From Deltaproteobacteria bacterium (lineage in GTDB: Bacteria; Desulfobacterota; DSM-4660; Desulfatiglandales; HGW-15): 46,023 nt of DNA. Shown piece after piece: positions 8,595-18,013 of this stretch (positions are counted from its first letter, which is position 1; every line of letters begins with the position of its first letter). The stretch covers positions 1 to 46,023 of the forward strand of contig JAFDHB010000009.1 in the NCBI GenBank assembly GCA_019308985.1, read 5' to 3'. The notes beneath the pieces were generated by a model. It was not told the origin of the DNA and ran no database searches. It worked only from the letters and a program-made list of their open reading frames with translations. A program made the position numbers and the translations under genes.

Positions 8595-9350
8595 CTAATG
8601 CATGGTTGCGCCGCCGTCGACCACGATGGTCTGCCCGGTGATGAAGTCACTGTCATCGGAGGCGAGAAAGACAAGTGTGCCTAAAAGGTCTTCCGGTCTT
8701 TCGTGACGCTTGAAGCACCTCCCACCCACTACTGCATTGATAAAGGCTTCATCATGGATCGACCCATCTGCCATGACATCTGTCACGGTGTAACCTGGGG
8801 CAATGGCATTGACACAAATACCGTCATCGCCCACCTCCCTTGCAAGTGCCCGTGTCAAACCAATGACACCGCCCTTTGAAGTGACATAATGGAGGAAAAG
8901 GGGTAAGCCCTTGAAAAATACCCCTGATGCAACATTGATGATCTTTCCCTTTCCCTGCTTCTTCATCTGCGGGTAGACGGCCTTACAACACAGGAAAATA
9001 CCCTTCAGGTTAACCTTCATGACATCATCCCACTCCCTCGCGGAAATATCGTAGAAGGGCTTGGTCTTCAAGGTGGCGAAGATTGCAGCGTTGTTCACCA
9101 GGATGTCAATCCTGCCGAATCGGTCAATGGTCTTGCGGGCCATCTCCTCGGTGCTTTCCTCATCGGAAACATCCGTTCTGAGCGCCACGGCCTCTCCTCC
9201 CCTCTCCTCGATCTCCTCTTGAACGGCTACACCATCCTGGATGTCTGCCACTACCACCTTGGCCCCTTCCTCAGCAAGGCGCTGAGCGTAGCTCCTCCCG
9301 ATTCCCTGTGCTCCTCCAGTAACAATTGCCACACGATCTCTCAGTCTCAT
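8595..9350 (-). CDS. Short-chain dehydrogenase/reductase (FabG-like)
   Basis: 251 residues from ATG 9350 (MRLRDRVAIVTGG), chosen because GGAGGGAG precedes it; an upstream in-frame extension of 21 codons lacks a start signal. Classical SDR features are the TGGAQGIG cofactor loop (11-18), NNAAIF, the active-site segment with Ser and Y-x3-K (HYVTSKGG), and the PGYTVTDV segment. An Asp at the end of beta-2 (VVADIQD) suggests NAD(H) preference. Family members reduce 3-oxoacyl groups or oxidise secondary alcohols. It is the first gene of the minus-strand catabolic run, separated from the GlpA-like operon by the FCD remnant; the substrate is unknown. Confidence 0.92.
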   Translation of the reverse strand: MRLRDRVAIVTGGAQGIGRSYAQRLAEEGAKVVVADIQDGVAVQEEIEERGGEAVALRTDVSDEESTEEMARKTIDRFGRIDILVNNAAIFATLKTKPFYDISAREWDDVMKVNLKGIFLCCKAVYPQMKKQGKGKIINVASGVFFKGLPLFLHYVTSKGGVIGLTRALAREVGDDGICVNAIAPGYTVTDVMADGSIHDEAFINAVVGGRCFKRHERPEDLLGTLVFLASDDSDFITGQTIVVDGGATMH

Positions 9351-9380
9351 CAATCTCCCTCCTCTTTGATTTCTCTCTAC

Positions 9381-9396
9381 CTTACCCCATGGTAAG
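9381..9396. other. Short perfect inverted repeat upstream of the SDR gene
   Basis: CTTACC-CCAT-GGTAAG forms a 6-bp stem with a 4-base loop 31 bases upstream of the SDR start. It could be an operator half-site pair or chance; there is no T-run, so it is not a terminator. Confidence 0.25.
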
Positions 9397-9455
9397 ATTC
9401 CGGCCAGAAACATGATGTTACGAGACCTTTGAATCAGGCGTACAAAGCATGCTGC

Positions 9456-12176
9456 CTAGAATGAAGGCAACTTGAACTTGAATGTAACTTCTCCCGTACT
9501 CCTGTCAACCTTCACCATCCGACCGTCTTCCTCAGTCGCGGCTATCTTCTGGCCGGTGGCCATTTCAAGGAGCCCGCTGATAAACTGCATCCCTGAATCC
9601 AACACGGCCTCAATCTTTTCCGGCGGAATGTCCGGGACCTGATTATCCGATGTTCCTTCCCCCGTATGCGTAGGCGCCACCCCTGCATCAAGACGGGACT
9701 TTTCGCCGGACAGGCTCTCTCCCCCACCTTCTTCGGCCGTCACGTCAACAAAATCTTCTCTCTTCTTCAGGACCTCGGGATTCAGGTAATGGGGTGTGTC
9801 TTCAGGTATTTCTTCGGAGGGCGAGGCTTCCCGCGTGGGAACGAGCGGTTCTTCACCCATCATGGCCCTGAGCCTGTTAAGCAACTCAACGCGCTTTTCA
9901 TGGGAGAACTCCACCTTGTCGATACCGCCTTCAAAGACTCCCTTGAACAGATCGGCTTTGAGCTGTATTCCGGCCATGATCTTCTCTTCTATACTGTTCT
10001 TGGCAATCAGGTTTATCACGTTGATGCAACGGCTTTTTTGTCCTATTCGGTTCACCCGGCCGACACGTTGATTCAGCCGCGCCGGGTTCCAGGGGAGTTC
10101 AAAATTCACCACGCAGTCTGCGGCCTGGAGATTCAAGCCGGTTCCTCCGGCATCGGTTGAAAGGAAAACCTTGCATTCGGGGTTGCGGGTAAATTCGTCG
10201 ATCAAGTCCTGTCGCTTCTTCACGGGTATCTTGCCTGAAAGCTCCACAAAAGGGATTCCAGCCTCTGAGAGATGGCGTGCAATGAGAAAGGTCATGGTGG
10301 TCCATTCGCTGAAAATGACCATCTTGCGGCCGGATTGAACCACCATTTCATCAACAATACCTACCAGCTCATCAAGTTTGGGCGAGATATTGGTCCTGCG
10401 GTCAATCAGGTACGTGGAGTTGCAGACCATACGCATCCGCACCAGGAGTTCCTGGATACGCCGGACATCAATTGGGGTCAGATATTTCTTGTTTAGTAGG
10501 GGAAGGAGAGCCTGCATGTATCCGGAATGGATCTTTCGCTGTTTGTCATGGAGATCAACATAGTAGTTGTTGACCACTTCATCCGGCAGGTCGGACAGGA
10601 CCTCTTCCTTCTGTCGGCGAATTACGATGGGTTTAAGCTTGTCGCGAAGTTTTTCAAGATTACGGTATCCGAGGATCTTGCCTTTCTTCTTGCGACTCAG
10701 CATGAAATGATCGGCGGCAAACTGCCACAAGGGAGAGAGCATGCCGGGATCCAAGAACTGCATGATGGAGTAGACATCCTCCAGTTTGTTCTCCAAGGGG
10801 GTCCCGGTCAGCACGAGGGCCTGCTTGCGGGGAATCTGCTTTACTGCATCAGCGGTCTTTGTGGAAAAATTCTTGATTCGCTGGGCTTCGTCCAGGATCA
10901 CCAGGTCGGGTTTGAACCTTGACAGGACCATCACGTCTCTCAATACCGCCTCATAATTGGTAATCTTGAAATAGCAATCATTATTCAAATAGATGGACCG
11001 GCGCTGTGCAGGAGAGCCGGCTACCACGATCGCCTTTTCGTCAGAGAAACGTTCAATTTCCCTTTTCCATTGTTCCTTGAGGGATGCTGGCGTAATAACC
11101 AGGACCTTGGTGAATCCGAAGATCTCCTTTTTTAGTATCGCCAGGGCAATGGCCTGAAGTGTCTTACCGAGGCCCATTTCATCCCCTATGAGTGCAGAGC
11201 CCTTGAAAAGACAAAATTTGACACCCTCTTCCTGGTACGGATAGAGCCTGGTTTTTAGATACCTGTTAATAGGTGGAACTCTTATGTTCTGCGCGAGTTC
11301 TGACATTTGACGATTCTGGAGGAGGCGCTGAAGCTGGCCCAAAACGTTTTCCTGGACCCTGATCCTCTTATTACCGTTCAAACGGGAGATCAGGGGCAAG
11401 AGATCCGTGAGGTCCTTGCCCGTAAAGGATCCATCCTCATTGAAACATTTGCTCAAAAGGCCGTTGACTTCCTTTACAGAGGAGATAGGCCATTCAGAAA
11501 ATAGGCGTGGTTTATCCTCGACCGAGTCCCAGTAGATATCAACAAACGGGAACCTCTCCTTCGCGATGCGTTTTTTGAAATCCCGTTTTTTCTCAAAATA
11601 GTTGGATAGAAAAATCAAATGCTTGCATGTCCCAAGGCGATTTGAGAGAAAATCCGGGCAGGTGCAATGCCCCTTTTCCTTCTCCGGGTCATGAAGAGTG
11701 ACAATGTACTGTTTCCCGCTTGCGCTCTCAACCAGGTGCTCGCCTTTTAGCATTTCTCCCTCTGTTACCTTGAAACTCTCATGGAGGGCACGGAGTCGGC
11801 GGTCTTCAAGGGCCTGTTCTCTTATCTCCTCGGCACTCAGGTATGGCTCAAGGGCCTCGGGCGTGGCTGCCTCGGAAGATGCCGCCTGCCAGCGTTCCAT
11901 GATATCCCGGGTGTCCAAGAGAGTGGCCACTGTGTGCTTGCATCCCGTTCCGGGATAGGGACAATCACAGCTGGTCTCCACTCTGCCGTTCGAAAACTTG
12001 ATCTCTACGGTGTAATCGCCGTAGTTCCCGTCAACTTCATAGACAAACCACCTTTTTTCTTTGTCGGCCTCTCTTAGAAAAAAGGACCCATTTTCATAAA
12101 TTTCGACCCCTCTCCGATAGATAATGGCCGAATCCGCGACTTCTTTCCGAACAAAATCACACGTAAGATCTAGCAT
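9456..12176 (-). CDS. SNF2-family ATPase with two SWIM zinc motifs
   Basis: 906 residues. Two SWIM (CxCx(n)CxH) zinc motifs occur: C70/C72/C79/H81 and C171/C173/C184/H186. The SNF2 ATPase core follows: Walker A GDEMGLGKT (331-339), ITPASLKEQW (361-370), motif II DEAQ at 429-432, LVLTGTPLEN (455-463), and the C-terminal helicase half with STDAGGTGLNLQ and the QRVGRVNRIGQK arginine-finger motif. After about residue 790 the tail is acidic and low complexity before a short folded end. GAGGGG precedes the ATG. Bacterial SWIM-SNF2 proteins are double-stranded DNA translocases of uncertain role, with RapA-like or repair roles proposed. It is a single gene on this strand with no methyltransferase or nuclease partner nearby, so a defence role is not indicated. 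Confidence 0.93.
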   Translation of the reverse strand: MLDLTCDFVRKEVADSAIIYRRGVEIYENGSFFLREADKEKRWFVYEVDGNYGDYTVEIKFSNGRVETSCDCPYPGTGCKHTVATLLDTRDIMERWQAASSEAATPEALEPYLSAEEIREQALEDRRLRALHESFKVTEGEMLKGEHLVESASGKQYIVTLHDPEKEKGHCTCPDFLSNRLGTCKHLIFLSNYFEKKRDFKKRIAKERFPFVDIYWDSVEDKPRLFSEWPISSVKEVNGLLSKCFNEDGSFTGKDLTDLLPLISRLNGNKRIRVQENVLGQLQRLLQNRQMSELAQNIRVPPINRYLKTRLYPYQEEGVKFCLFKGSALIGDEMGLGKTLQAIALAILKKEIFGFTKVLVITPASLKEQWKREIERFSDEKAIVVAGSPAQRRSIYLNNDCYFKITNYEAVLRDVMVLSRFKPDLVILDEAQRIKNFSTKTADAVKQIPRKQALVLTGTPLENKLEDVYSIMQFLDPGMLSPLWQFAADHFMLSRKKKGKILGYRNLEKLRDKLKPIVIRRQKEEVLSDLPDEVVNNYYVDLHDKQRKIHSGYMQALLPLLNKKYLTPIDVRRIQELLVRMRMVCNSTYLIDRRTNISPKLDELVGIVDEMVVQSGRKMVIFSEWTTMTFLIARHLSEAGIPFVELSGKIPVKKRQDLIDEFTRNPECKVFLSTDAGGTGLNLQAADCVVNFELPWNPARLNQRVGRVNRIGQKSRCINVINLIAKNSIEEKIMAGIQLKADLFKGVFEGGIDKVEFSHEKRVELLNRLRAMMGEEPLVPTREASPSEEIPEDTPHYLNPEVLKKREDFVDVTAEEGGGESLSGEKSRLDAGVAPTHTGEGTSDNQVPDIPPEKIEAVLDSGMQFISGLLEMATGQKIAATEEDGRMVKVDRSTGEVTFKFKLPSF

Positions 12177-12805
12177 GGCTTCATCCCCTCGGAAATCTTA
12201 AGGGTTTCTTGATCAAAGACAAATCACGATATTACAATATCTTGTGTGCCAACTCTCGGGCTCATACAACATAGAGGATGTTTGGGATGTTGTCAATCCC
12301 TTTACTCAATTTTTCGGAGAGAATTCCGGCTATAAGCCCCCGCTTACTCTTTCCCGATTTTGTTCCCCTTTTCTTAGGATGTGGGGCTGAACCAGGAAAG
12401 CACAACACAGGTGGTGACTTTTCCGGAAAAAAACATTAACATTGAATCTTGGCAAAACTCGAGCCTTTGCACCGGGTATGATAAAGAGGGTCGATCATCA
12501 TACCCTTCGTCCCTATGGTTACAAGTGGGGGGATTTTGGGGAAGGTGGAGAAAATGTATTGAATGACCCGGGCTGATTGAGTATATGTTATTGCCCATTA
12601 CGTGAAGAGCAATTTCCCTAATCGAGCCAAAACTCGATCAGGCGTTATTTGTTAATCGTTATTGGTTATAGAGATGTCGGAAGCCCCATACCAGAAATGA
12701 TATCTCACCCCTGGTAGAGATATGAGAATGGCGATCAGGAGGGGTTGAATAACGGATAACAGGTAACGGCCAATTGAGCTTTTTTCGCTTAATTGGGGTA
12801 TTTCA
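12177..12805. other. 629-base intergenic region between divergent genes
   Basis: This region separates the SNF2 gene (minus) from aspS-gatC (plus). It holds a perfect 9-bp inverted repeat GGGTATGAT/ATCATACCC (12474-12505, 14-base loop), stretches of TAAC/GTTA-rich filler (12640-12770), and the aspS leader hairpin listed separately. I find no RNA gene and no confident promoter pair. Confidence 0.35.
12770..12796 (+). promoter_or_regulatory. Leader hairpin just upstream of aspS-gatC
   Basis: CCAATTGAGC and GCTTAATTGG pair at 9 of 10 positions round a T-rich 7-base loop. The 3' arm ends in the GG that begins the GGGG ribosome-binding stretch, 9 bases before ATG 12806. If formed in the mRNA it would partly hide that site. 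A role in translation control or autoregulation by the synthetase is inference only. Confidence 0.35.
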
Positions 12806-15004
12806 ATGGAAAAGGCGCAGGAATCTCTGATGAGCTGGAAGCAAAGGACATATTGCGGGGACCTGTCTCAACCCCATGTGGGCCGGAAGGTCTTGCTCTT
12901 GGGCTGGGTGGACGCCCTGAGGGATCACGGCAGCCTGTTGTTCATCCACCTGAGAGACACATCCGGCATTGTCCAGGTGGTGTTCGATCCAAGGGTTGAC
13001 AAAGGCTGCTACGAGAATGCCCGCAGACTGAAAGAGGAATATGTCGTTGAGATCCGCGGTTGGGTGGCAAAGAGGGAGAAGGGCAAGGAGAATCCCTACC
13101 TTTCTACCGGAGACATCGAGGTCTTCGCAGAGGGGCTCAAAATACTGTCCGGTTCAAAGCCACTGCCTTTCCAGATCTCGGAAAAGGCCATGGTCTTCGG
13201 CGAGAGCCTCAGCACCAGCCCTGATGCGGTCGACGAAGAACTACGTCTCAAGTTCAGGTACCTCGATCTCCGCCGTCCCTCGGTCCGGGAGATATTCAAG
13301 AAAAGGTACGAAATAATCAGATCTATCCGGGATTACCTGGACCAGGGACGGTTCCTCGAAATAGAGACACCTATTTTGACCAAGAGCACCCCTGAAGGTG
13401 CAAGGGACTACCTGGTCCCCAGCAGGGTTCACAAGGGAAAGTTTTATGCCCTCCCCCAATCTCCCCAGCTATTCAAGCAGATCCTCATGATGAGCGGCAT
13501 GGATCGCTATTACCAGATCGCAAGGTGTTTCAGGGACGAAGACTTGCGGCCCAATCGGCAACCGGAATTCACCCAACTTGATCTGGAGGCCTCCTTTATT
13601 GACGAAGAGTTCATTTACGAACTGGTGGAGGAACTGGTTTCAAGGATCTTCAAGGTTGGCGACATTACCCTCCCCAGACCTTTCCCCAGGATGACATACA
13701 AGGATGTGATTGAACGTTATGGTACGGACAGTCCTGATCTCCGTTTCGATATGGCCTTTGAAGATGTCACGAACCTGCTTCGGGATACCAACTACCGGGT
13801 CTTCAGGAAAATCATCAAGGCCGGAGGAAAGGTGAAGGGTTTTTGCATCAGGGGTAAAGCAGGCCTCATGAGCAAGAACCTCTTGCAGAACGAATATGCA
13901 ATGAGGATTGTCCCTTCCATGGGGGCCAAGGGAATGACATGGATGAAACTCGTCGGGGGGAACCTGGAATCCAACATAGTGCAGTTCTTCAGCCGAGAGG
14001 AACTGGAAAGACTGAAAGGGTGTTTCAAGGCGGCTGACGGCGACGTGATAGTCATGATCGCAGACATTTCCCCCGATGTTGTGAGCAGGGTGCTCTGCAG
14101 TTTGCGTCTGCACATGGCTGAGAGGCTCAACCTGATACCGGAGGATTCTTACGCCCCTCTGTGGGTTACTGATTTTCCCCTGTTTGAAGAGAAGGAAGGG
14201 ATCCTGACATCCCAGCACCACCCGTTTACCATGCCGGACAGGACTGACTTCAATCCCAAGGACAGGGAAGACCTGCTGAGCCTCAAATCCAGGGCGTACG
14301 ACCTGGTCATTAATGGAGAGGAACTGGGAGGCGGAAGCATCAGGATTCACCAGATGGATGTACAGAAAAAAATATTCCAAGCACTTGGTCTTGCCCGAGA
14401 GGATGTTGAGTCCAAGTTCGGCTTCTTCCTCAGGGCCCTCGAATATGGAGCACCCCCCCACGGCGGGCTGGCTCTCGGCCTGGACAGGGTTATCTCCATG
14501 ATCCTGAGAACTGATTCAATAAGGGAAGTAATTCCCTTCCCAAAAAACCGGAGCGCCGTGTGCCCTCTTACCCAGGCACCATCCACCGTTGACGAAGCTC
14601 ATCTGGCGGAACTGGGAATCAACCTGGGGGCGCCCCAAAGAATTGATGAAGCCCGGACCATGACAGGGCGGGGCCATGAAAGGACAGCACCAGACCTCGC
14701 GCACCCGGAGAAAATCTCCAGGAACGAGGTCATGCACGTTGCGAGGCTGGCACGCCTGAAGCTGTCTGATGCGGAAGTCCGTCACTTTCAAAGAGACCTC
14801 AACAGCATATTGGAGTATGTGGAACAGTTGGAAGGCCTGGATACCGGGGAGGTCGAGCCCATGAGCCACGTGCTTGAAGTGACGAATGTATGGCGAGAGG
14901 ACAGGGCGAGAAAGTCCCCGTCAAGGCAATCCAGGTCCATACTCTCAAACGCCCCTAACCGGGAAGGGGATTATTACAAGGTACCAAAGATCTTGGAAGG
15001 TTGA
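12806..15004 (+). CDS. aspS-gatC: Fused aspartyl-tRNA synthetase (non-discriminating type) and GatC
   Basis: 732 residues in one unbroken frame. Residues 1 to about 604 are a bacterial AspRS: anticodon-binding OB fold, class II motif 2 (ARCFRDEDLR), the GAD insertion, and motif 3 (GGLALGLDRV). Residues about 635-732 are a complete GatC (NEVMHVARLARLKLSD, DLNSILEYVEQL, VEPMSHVLEVTNVWR, ending DYYKVPKILEG), joined by a roughly 30-residue polar linker. RDHGS has His at about 41, and a Gly lies at about 93 in REKGKEN. Both match the positions reported to relax tRNA selection in Pseudomonas-type non-discriminating AspRS. The enzyme would charge tRNA-Asn with Asp for GatAB to amidate. The start could be ATG 12833, which also has a purine-rich site. 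gatA follows after 3 bases. Confidence 0.93.
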   Translation: MEKAQESLMSWKQRTYCGDLSQPHVGRKVLLLGWVDALRDHGSLLFIHLRDTSGIVQVVFDPRVDKGCYENARRLKEEYVVEIRGWVAKREKGKENPYLSTGDIEVFAEGLKILSGSKPLPFQISEKAMVFGESLSTSPDAVDEELRLKFRYLDLRRPSVREIFKKRYEIIRSIRDYLDQGRFLEIETPILTKSTPEGARDYLVPSRVHKGKFYALPQSPQLFKQILMMSGMDRYYQIARCFRDEDLRPNRQPEFTQLDLEASFIDEEFIYELVEELVSRIFKVGDITLPRPFPRMTYKDVIERYGTDSPDLRFDMAFEDVTNLLRDTNYRVFRKIIKAGGKVKGFCIRGKAGLMSKNLLQNEYAMRIVPSMGAKGMTWMKLVGGNLESNIVQFFSREELERLKGCFKAADGDVIVMIADISPDVVSRVLCSLRLHMAERLNLIPEDSYAPLWVTDFPLFEEKEGILTSQHHPFTMPDRTDFNPKDREDLLSLKSRAYDLVINGEELGGGSIRIHQMDVQKKIFQALGLAREDVESKFGFFLRALEYGAPPHGGLALGLDRVISMILRTDSIREVIPFPKNRSAVCPLTQAPSTVDEAHLAELGINLGAPQRIDEARTMTGRGHERTAPDLAHPEKISRNEVMHVARLARLKLSDAEVRHFQRDLNSILEYVEQLEGLDTGEVEPMSHVLEVTNVWREDRARKSPSRQSRSILSNAPNREGDYYKVPKILEG

Positions 15005-15007
15005 CAT

Positions 15008-16510
15008 ATGGAACTGTGTGACATGCGTGCCGCAGACCTCGCCCGGATGCTCTTGAGAAAGGAGGTCAGCTCCAGGGAGATTACTGAAGCGGCGCTCAGG
15101 AGGATCGAGGAGAAGGAAGACGCCCTGAACGCCTTTATCACCGAGACAAGGGACCTGGCATTGAAATGCGCTGACCTTGCAGACAGGAAGATCGCGGCAG
15201 GAAAAGCCCTGTCTCAAATCAACGGCATACCTATTGCCATAAAGGACAATCTTTGCACTAAGGGAGTAAGGACGACATGTGGATCCAGGATCCTTGAAAA
15301 CTATGTGCCGCCCTATGATGCCACCGTCGTGGACAGAGTGCTCAGGGCCGGCGCAGTATTGATGGGCAAGACAAACATGGATGAATTTGCCATGGGCTCT
15401 TCCTGCGAGAACAGCGCCTTCGGACCCACCAGGAACCCTATACATCCCGACCTCGTACCCGGTGGATCGAGTGGCGGTTCAGCGGCCGCGGTAGCCGCAG
15501 GTGAAACGGTGCTTGCCATAGGTTCTGACACGGGGGGATCAATTCGCCTCCCTGCCGCATTCTGCGGCATCGTTGGAATAAAACCCACCTACGGGCGCGT
15601 CTCAAGGTACGGCCTCGTTTCCTATGCCTCGTCCTTGGACCAGGTAGGGGCCTTTGCCAGAAGTGTTGAAGACTGTGCCATGTTGCTGAATGTCATTTGC
15701 GGCCATGACAGGAGGGACAGCACTTCCGTCAATATTCGAAGGCCTGACTTCCTTCAATCCATCAACCGGGACATAAAGGGTCTCAGGATAGGTCTCCCCA
15801 GGGAGTATTTCATTGAGGGCCTGGATGAGGAGGTGCGATCCAGGGTCATGGAGGCTGTTTCCTTACTCGAAAAGAACGGTGCCGAGGTAGTGGATGTCTC
15901 CCTGCCCCATTCCAGGTACGCTATCAGCGTGTATTATCTCGTTGCCACGGCCGAGGCCAGCAGCAACCTGGCCAGATATGATGGAGTCAGATATGGAATT
16001 CGATCCACCAATCCCTTTGCTGATTCCATGGACATGTATGAGGAGACAAGGAGTGAAGGGTTTGGAGAAGAAGTCAAGAGACGTATCATGCTGGGGACTT
16101 ACGTTCTGTCCGCCGGATACTATGATGCTTACTATCTCAAGGCCCAAAGGGTGAGGGCATCGATCAAGGAGGACTTTGATAGGGCATTCGAGAAGGTCGA
16201 CTGCATGATCACCCCGGTCTCCCCTTGCCTGCCGTTCAGGCTGGGAGAAAGGATGGCGGATCCGTTGCACATGTATCTGGTGGATATCTATACAGCCTCC
16301 CTCAATCTGGCCGGTTTGCCGGGAATGAGCATAAATTGCGGCTTTGTGCATGGTCTGCCCGTCGGCCTGCAAATCATAGGCAAGGCCTTTGACGAACTAA
16401 CGGTGCTGTGGGTAGGAGATGCCTATGAGAAGCTGGCTGGTGAGGCCCACAATAAGGTCGGCGCGCCGAGGTCACAGGCCGGATCTCCGGGCCGGGGGGC
16501 GAGGAATTGA
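15008..16510 (+). CDS. gatA: Asp-tRNA(Asn)/Glu-tRNA(Gln) amidotransferase subunit A
   Basis: 500 residues. The amidase-signature triad is clear: K79 (IAIKDN), S154 (PGGSSGGS) and the nucleophile S178 (GSDTGGSIR). GatA hydrolyses glutamine and sends ammonia through a tunnel to GatB. It starts 3 bases after the aspS-gatC stop, and its own stop overlaps the region of the gatB ribosome-binding site, so translation is likely coupled. The order aspS-gatC, gatA, gatB makes one operon that holds both charging and amidating activities. The C-terminal 20 residues are Gly/Arg-rich and not conserved. Confidence 0.96.
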   Translation: MELCDMRAADLARMLLRKEVSSREITEAALRRIEEKEDALNAFITETRDLALKCADLADRKIAAGKALSQINGIPIAIKDNLCTKGVRTTCGSRILENYVPPYDATVVDRVLRAGAVLMGKTNMDEFAMGSSCENSAFGPTRNPIHPDLVPGGSSGGSAAAVAAGETVLAIGSDTGGSIRLPAAFCGIVGIKPTYGRVSRYGLVSYASSLDQVGAFARSVEDCAMLLNVICGHDRRDSTSVNIRRPDFLQSINRDIKGLRIGLPREYFIEGLDEEVRSRVMEAVSLLEKNGAEVVDVSLPHSRYAISVYYLVATAEASSNLARYDGVRYGIRSTNPFADSMDMYEETRSEGFGEEVKRRIMLGTYVLSAGYYDAYYLKAQRVRASIKEDFDRAFEKVDCMITPVSPCLPFRLGERMADPLHMYLVDIYTASLNLAGLPGMSINCGFVHGLPVGLQIIGKAFDELTVLWVGDAYEKLAGEAHNKVGAPRSQAGSPGRGARN

Positions 16511-16515
16511 TACCC

Positions 16516-17976
16516 ATGGAATACGATGTAATAATAGGATTCGAAACCCACGTAGAGTTGAAGACCGTCACAAAGCTCTTCTGCGATTGTCCCGTATCCT
16601 ATGAAGCTCCGCCGAACAGCAACATCTGCCCTGTATGTACGGGGCAACCTGGATCCTTGCCCGTATTGAACAAAAAGGCCGTGGAATACACCATCTTGGC
16701 CGGCGTGGCAATGAATTGCAGGATAAATGAAAGGGCCCGCTTCGCCAGAAAGAACTATTTCTATCCGGACTTGCCCAAGGGTTACCAGATCTCCCAGTAC
16801 GAAATGCCCTTTTGCGAGGATGGGTACCTGGAAATCTCCGGAGACGACGGGACCCCGTATCCGGTAGGAATAAGGAGGATCCACCTCGAGGAAGATGCAG
16901 GCAAACTGATCCATTCATCCAGCTCTTTTGAGACCTCTGATTACAGTCTTGTGGACTATAACCGGTCCGGCGTGCCTCTGTTGGAAATCGTCACGGATCA
17001 TCAAAGAAACCCCTTGCGTTCAACGGGTGAAGCCAAACTTTACCTTGAAAAGCTCAGGCAGATCCTTACCTACCTCGGGATCAGCGATTGCAGCATGGAG
17101 AAGGGGCAGTTTCGATGTGACGTGAACATCTCCCTCCGGCCCAAGGGATTTCAGGGTTATGGAAACAGGGCTGAGATAAAAAATATGGCATCCTTCAAGT
17201 CAATTGCCGACGCCCTGGATTACGAGATAGAAAGGCAGGGTGAAATGCTGCGATCGGGCAGAGAGGTGGTACAAGAAACAAGGCTCTTTGACGAAGACAA
17301 GGGGATGACCATCTCAATGCGGGGCAAAGAAGATGCTCCGGATTACCGCTACTTCCCGGAGCCGGATCTCCTGGAGATAGGTCTTGATCAGGAGTTTATC
17401 GAAAAGATCAGAGGTAACTTACCGGAACTACCTGAACACAAGGCCCGCAGATTCATCAGTGAGTCCGGCATACCACCGGGGGAGGCCTACATCCTGACGA
17501 AAGAGAAAGGCATATCGGATTTTTTCAGTTCGTGTGCCCCCCTCTGCGAAGACAGGAAGAAACTGAGCCGCTGGATCATAAAGGAGCTCTTCAGGTTGCT
17601 CAAGTCGGCCTCCATTCCTATTGAAAAGTGCCCCGTAAGCCATCAGGACTTTGCATCCCTCATAAATTCCATAACCAAGGGCAGCATTACGGAGATGGCC
17701 GGCAGGACCGTCTTGGAAGAGATGTTCAAGACCGGTGAATCCCCGGAAACCATCATATCAAGCAAGGGCCTGGAAGCCATCACGGACAGCGATGTCCTAG
17801 CTAGGGCGGTGGATGAGGTGGTAAAGGAGAATCCCGGTCCCGTTTCACAGATCCTGGGCGGTAAGAAGGAGGCCATCAAGTTCCTGATAGGCCAGGTAAT
17901 GAAAAAGACCCAGGGCAAGGCCGATCCCAGGCAAGTAAAGGAGCTCTTGGGAAAACAATTGGGGACCCTGCAGTAG
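16516..17976 (+). CDS. gatB: Asp-tRNA(Asn)/Glu-tRNA(Gln) amidotransferase subunit B
   Basis: 486 residues from ATG 16516 (MEYDVIIGFETHVEL), preceded by GAGGAA; a TTG at 16507 is possible but less likely. The zinc site C23-x-C25 ... C38-x2-C41 is visible, then the kinase-like cradle (YFYPDLPKGYQISQYE, HLEEDAGKLIH, YNRSGVPLLEIVT, DVNISLRP) and the C-terminal YqeY-like tail domain that binds tRNA (about 335-486). GatB activates the Asp or Glu on tRNA with ATP and transfers ammonia. It ends 37 bases before the convergent glnA stop. Confidence 0.96.
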   Translation: MEYDVIIGFETHVELKTVTKLFCDCPVSYEAPPNSNICPVCTGQPGSLPVLNKKAVEYTILAGVAMNCRINERARFARKNYFYPDLPKGYQISQYEMPFCEDGYLEISGDDGTPYPVGIRRIHLEEDAGKLIHSSSSFETSDYSLVDYNRSGVPLLEIVTDHQRNPLRSTGEAKLYLEKLRQILTYLGISDCSMEKGQFRCDVNISLRPKGFQGYGNRAEIKNMASFKSIADALDYEIERQGEMLRSGREVVQETRLFDEDKGMTISMRGKEDAPDYRYFPEPDLLEIGLDQEFIEKIRGNLPELPEHKARRFISESGIPPGEAYILTKEKGISDFFSSCAPLCEDRKKLSRWIIKELFRLLKSASIPIEKCPVSHQDFASLINSITKGSITEMAGRTVLEEMFKTGESPETIISSKGLEAITDSDVLARAVDEVVKENPGPVSQILGGKKEAIKFLIGQVMKKTQGKADPRQVKELLGKQLGTLQ

Positions 17977-18013
17977 TTACTTGGCTTAACCTCCTAACCC
18001 AGACAAAAGGCCT

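Noticed and set aside
12474..12505. Perfect 9-bp stem as a terminator
   Set aside because: No T-run on either strand and no gene ends there.
13640..14461. 273-codon minus-strand frame opposite aspS
   Set aside because: Shadow of the aspS frame; no start site and no protein family.
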